Below the pieces are notes generated by a model, which did not search any database, was not told the DNA's origin, and was given only the letters and a program-made list of their open reading frames with translations. A stretch of DNA of 10,234 nt from Phoronis ovalis (Eukaryota > Phoronida > Phoronidae), in assembly GCA_028565635.1 (NCBI GenBank), contig JAOXYB010066101.1, positions 1-10,234 of the forward strand, given 5' to 3'. The position numbers were made by a program, and so were the translations under genes. This document shows, piece by piece, positions 7,036 through 10,234 of this stretch (position 1 is the first letter of the stretch; the number at the start of each line of letters is the position of its first letter).

Positions 7036-8430
7036 TTAACGAATTGTGGTATATTTTGTGGCCTAGTCATGAAATGCATTCCAAAAGTAAAGTTTGGGCA
7101 TACTTTTCACAGGAAATAGTGTAGAATAACTTGCAAAGCAAATACCAGTACTTGAACATGAAATTTCAGGGTGAATTTTGGACTTTTTTATGGTCCAAGT
7201 TTCCACATTTTTGGCTTAGAGTCGGTCCAAAGATGGACACATGCCCGCCCCAAAAATAAAACAAAGAGACTCCAGATGTGGCACAAGTGTCACAAAATTT
7301 GTTAAAAAGGGTACTCCAAGCCAGCGGCACATTCTCGTCAGCGCCATACACTACAAAATCACCCAGACTTTTTTGCCTTTTAGTCTCGGAAAAAGGCAAG
7401 TTTTTATTAAGTTTAAAATAAATTATGGAAACAACTTTGTAAGTTGACTGCCGGATCCGACATGGGGCTTGTGTGATCTCTTTTTTCTGGATGTGTCTCA
7501 GTACTCGGCACATGCTATTAAGTAAACAAAATCACCTATGGTGATAGGGATGTTGTTTTTAGAGCGAATGAATATCCCTGGAGGATGACATTTAATAGAG
7601 ATCGATTCAAATGAAGAGACAGATATCCTCTTACCAGATGGAGCATTGGACATATGATGATACATTGAACTATCTTGTATTTTGTCTTGAAATAGCGTGA
7701 AATTCTTGGATAAAAACAAACACTGAAATAAATACTGTCTAAAGTATATATATAATATGTTATAATACGTTTAACTGATATAAAAATTTGGAAATTGACA
7801 TTTGTAATTAAAAGTGATTAATGTAATTATGTAATATTTTACAAATACACCGGCCGTTGGACTATTTACAGGTTCTTGGTGGAGCCATCATCTTGACCCC
7901 ATACGATCACAGTATTATTACATATTTTATAAAATTATACAATACTAATAAAGTATTATAATAAAATTATGCAATAATAATGTATAATTATAATACTACT
8001 GATCATCACACGACTCAGTCAAATTCTCAAACTGTGTAATTGTAAACAGTATTCGTCTTCCACCGAATTTGACCCAGGATCGTATGTAATTTTACTAATC
8101 CATTGTTCTCTTAATTCTTTATCAACGGGTTATTTATGAAATGATAAATGTACATCTTCTCTCCCATTGTTTATGCACGCTGGAGCAGAGCAAGATACAT
8201 GTGAATCTTTCTTCCACTCACTAGACGCCAGTTTTACTTGTAATGAAATCTTCAAATAAAAGACTCATTTTGACTTTATTTTCTTTTCACTGACCAACTA
8301 AAGTCCGCTACTTACCTAGTTATTCCTGATATAAAGTTTAGGTAATATTAGCATTTTCCTTTGAGAAAAAGGGTATATACGTATTTGAAAAAGAAAAAAT
8401 ATTTTACTAAATGGTAAATAAAATGCTTTT
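7036..8430. other. Non-coding stretch including an AT-rich block
   Basis: Open frames at minus 7166-7513 (115 codons) and minus 7498-7719 do not match a family I recognise and may be decayed repeat sequence. 7735-8050 is very AT-rich with many TATAAT-like words. No RNA gene is seen. A strong minus-strand donor-like CTAG|GTAAGTAG has its exon edge at 8316. Confidence 0.45.
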
Positions 8431-8623
8431 GCTTCGTTAGTTCTTGGTATTCCCAATAGGTGGTGCCAGTGATACTAACTGTCAGGTACAAGGTGAGTGG
8501 TAGTAAGCCAACTTTAACCCGAGAACGAGGGCAAGACGCAAAAAACGGGGCAATCTGCCCGCAAACTGGTCCGGACTTATTGTTACTTGTTAGTTACTTA
8601 CTTGTTGTGAACACTCTGACATA

Positions 8624-8654
8624 GGATGTTGTTTTTGTAAACAAAACAACATCC
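8624..8654. repeat. Perfect 12-bp-arm hairpin
   Basis: GGATGTTGTTTT (8624-8635) and AAAACAACATCC (8643-8654) are exact reverse complements around a 7-base loop TGTAAAC. The flanks are rich in GTTACTTGT and TAAGTAC words. The role is unknown. Confidence 0.75.
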
Positions 8655-9299
8655 AATAGTTGTGTGTTACTTGTAAGTACAATTGTAAGTACCATGTTTC
8701 ATTCATTATTTAGCCATATTAGAACAGATTGAATGAAATAAAAATGCCAAGCCGGAATTAGTATGTGCGCCAAGTCAACCTCTAGAAGAAACGTAACTTT
8801 CACTGTGATTTGCTATAAGGATTCGAGACGTTCCGCAAGCCCCACCCGTCAGAAGTTGTCTGAGGTGTAGCGCGAAATCACAAAATCGGGACTAGTGACC
8901 ACGTAGCCTTCGCAAAACTTGTTCTTGCCTCAGTAATGTTAAGATGATAGATTTGGAGTAAACACAGAGAGTACTAATATACCGACGGAAGCACTAGCAT
9001 TTGTACTACTTAATTTATACCACGTACAGATTTATTGATGTCTGATGACCTCAGACTCAGAGTCAGACTCAGGCGGGCTCGAAAATACTAGTAACTCTTA
9101 ACCTTGAGAATTAGATATTACTTTGTAATCCCTCTTACATATTTGCAACTACTAGAAACTACATTCTACGTTACTTTAAAGAAAACATATCGGCAACTCA
9201 ACATAAAAATATATTGCCCAAAAAACTTGCTACCAAAATAACCAACCTGTGATCTTCCAAAGTAAATCGAAGAAATGAAAATGAAGAAAACCCTGTATA
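8655..9299. other. Upstream stretch without recognised genes
   Basis: This is mixed-composition sequence. A GC-box-like CCCCACCC is near 8840-8847, and a short TCAGAC-type simple repeat is at about 9053-9072. An open frame of 95 codons (minus 9166-9453) overlaps the next feature and is not recognised. Confidence 0.4.
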
Positions 9300-9540
9300 C
9301 AAGATCGCACTTCCGGTTGTAACGCCGCTGTTCAATCACTGCAACTGTTGTCCCAGGGTCCAGTTTAACAGAGCTTCGTAACAAGATTTTGCAAATGCTT
9401 TGTAAATCGGGGATGCACATGAAAAATCTTCGTCCGATAAAACTTCGTACCAAGCTTTATGAAACTGTCAGAGAGCGTGTACTCATTGGTGCGAAGACCC
9501 AATACTGAATAGTCGGAAGTTTCATCATTGGTCCGAAAGT
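9300..9540 (-). promoter_or_regulatory. Possible promoter region with ETS and CCAAT motifs
   Basis: The minus strand carries ACCGGAAGTG at 9317-9308, a canonical ETS (GABP-type) site, and CCAAT boxes at 9489-9485 and 9531-9527. The plus strand has CCAAT at 9499-9503 and CGGAAGT at 9514-9520. The region is richer in CpG than its surroundings. The minus-strand order (CCAAT boxes first, ETS about 170 bases downstream) would suit a TATA-less promoter for the synaptophysin-family gene. No start site can be proven, and a divergent plus-strand gene is also possible. Confidence 0.35.
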
Positions 9541-9840
9541 TCATCTACTTAATCGCGCAGTTCATTTCAAAGCGGCGGCCTTTTCAAACCCCTGTTGAAA
9601 CCCCCATATTGCAAGCCACGATAAACATACTATATAGGAGGGCAAAGGACCGGACAGTTAGGAGTTGCATTAATGTTCTGGCATAAGACAAAGGCATTTG
9701 TTAGATTCTCCAAAGCTGGCCTTTAGCGGTGACTTCAATAACGCATGTACCTTTCATCAAAGAAAGCCGACTACAATCTTCAATAAAGACAAAGAACTTT
9801 TCTTCAAAGAAGTCAGTACCAAACTTAAGCAAAAATAACA
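9541..9840. other. No gene recognised
   Basis: Apart from short repeats of AGTTCATC-like words near 9520-9570, nothing is supported here. Confidence 0.4.
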
Positions 9841-9844
9841 TTGT

Positions 9845-9852
9845 TGACGTCA
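9845..9852. promoter_or_regulatory. Perfect CRE palindrome TGACGTCA
   Basis: The full 8-base CREB/ATF consensus lies within TTGTTGACGTCAATT. Its position, about 300 bases from the ETS/CCAAT cluster, makes a regulatory role possible but unproven. Confidence 0.35.
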
Positions 9853-9865
9853 ATTCATCTTGAAC

Positions 9866-9939
9866 TCCCCCCCCTCTCCCCCATGTCAACAATTGTCAAA
9901 CTTCTTCAAACCCCCTCCCCTCCCCTATTTTGTTGACAT
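9866..9939. repeat. C-rich tracts with 10-bp inverted arms
   Basis: The pyrimidine tracts at 9866-9882 and 9911-9926 give G-runs on the minus strand. ATGTCAACAA (9883-9892) and TTGTTGACAT (9930-9939) are exact reverse complements and enclose the second tract. Confidence 0.7.
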
Positions 9940-9953
9940 AATTAATGGACGTT

Positions 9954-10014
9954 GGTTAAAAATAGATCATGTTTACAGTTATGGTTAAAAATAGATCTTG
10001 TTTTATACAGTTAT
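9954..10014 (+). repeat. Tandem duplication of a ~30-bp unit
   Basis: GGTTAAAAATAGATCATG (9954 onward) is repeated at 9983 as GGTTAAAAATAGATCTTG. Both copies end in ACAGTTAT. The second copy has a 3-base insertion. Confidence 0.8.
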
Positions 10015-10234
10015 AGCTTTTATGTCATAGTTCATGGTAAATAGTTCATGGGTCAGCTTTACCATTTCTGTGACTTCATATCAGAATTCTATTGCGCTGG
10101 CAAGACATGTTTACACATAATATCAATTACATCATGGCTTAAGATTAAACATGATTAAATATATATATTTAATAAATAACATAGGCATTAAGCCCTTGTG
10201 TTACAATAGTAAAGTGCAAGTGCAAAGATTAATA
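10015..10234. other. AT-rich end of window, nothing recognised
   Basis: Only simple AT-rich sequence is present. Confidence 0.4.

Noticed and set aside
7166-7513. Minus-strand 115-codon open frame as a gene
   Set aside because: No domain is recognised and there are no splice-supported neighbours. It may be decayed repeat coding sequence, but I cannot support that.
7903-8080. CATACGATC / GATCGTATG inverted words as terminal repeats of an element
   Set aside because: Only 9 bases match, with no target duplication and poor similarity outside the core.
8464-8497. Plus-strand mini-exon between CCAATAG and AAG|GTGAGT
   Set aside because: It is only about 33 bases with no partner exon on that strand. 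Splice-like words of this strength occur by chance.
9166-9453. Minus-strand 95-codon open frame as a gene
   Set aside because: No recognisable domain, and it overlaps the ETS-motif region. A non-coding leader or chance frame is more likely.
1-10234. CRISPR arrays, operons, integrons or other prokaryotic systems
   Set aside because: No regular spacer-repeat pattern and no bacterial gene organisation. Spliced exons show an animal genome.

Overview
The window is nuclear DNA from an animal. It is AT-rich, has no bacterial-style gene packing, and carries short exons with GT/AG splice sites, interspersed repeats, an LTR-like insertion and a LINE fragment. The protein is clearly diverged from vertebrate relatives, so an invertebrate is likely. 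I cannot name the phylum from the sequence.

One protein-coding gene can be supported: a synaptophysin-family (MARVEL-type, four-membrane-pass vesicle protein) gene on the minus strand. Four coding exons are visible, in transcription order 6137-6084, 3094-2979, 2520-2322 and 1432-1241. They join without a frame break into 187 residues, from the initiator Met to the end of the second luminal loop. The exon boundaries and phases fit the five-coding-exon layout I recall for vertebrate synaptophysins. The last coding exon (fourth membrane segment and C-terminal tail) is not found in the remaining 1240 bases and should lie beyond the left edge. The start-codon exon has an in-frame stop upstream and a good splice acceptor at 6152/6151, so at least one non-coding 5' exon probably lies further right.

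Layout from left to right. 1-1240 is intron 4, with two copies of a dispersed repeat at its left end. 1241-3094 holds coding exons 4, 3 and 2 with short AT-rich introns; intron 3 contains a 41-bp perfect palindrome flanked by a 5-bp duplication. 3095-6083 is intron 1. It carries a degenerate array of the same repeat family seen at 1-335 (about 3200-4480), then an unassigned stretch, then a candidate solo LTR (5768-6075) whose edge lies 8 bases inside the exon 1 splice donor. 6152-10234 is upstream sequence with no recognisable coding gene. It holds a decayed LINE reverse-transcriptase C-terminal fragment (6791-7035, plus strand), an AT-rich stretch, a 12-bp-arm hairpin, a possible promoter region with ETS and CCAAT motifs (about 9300-9540), a CRE palindrome and C-rich tracts (about 9845-9940).

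No new defence, CRISPR, toxin or operon-like system is present. The items most worth a second look are the gene model itself, the LTR sitting against its first splice donor, the palindromic mini-insertion and the repeat family colonising two of its introns.
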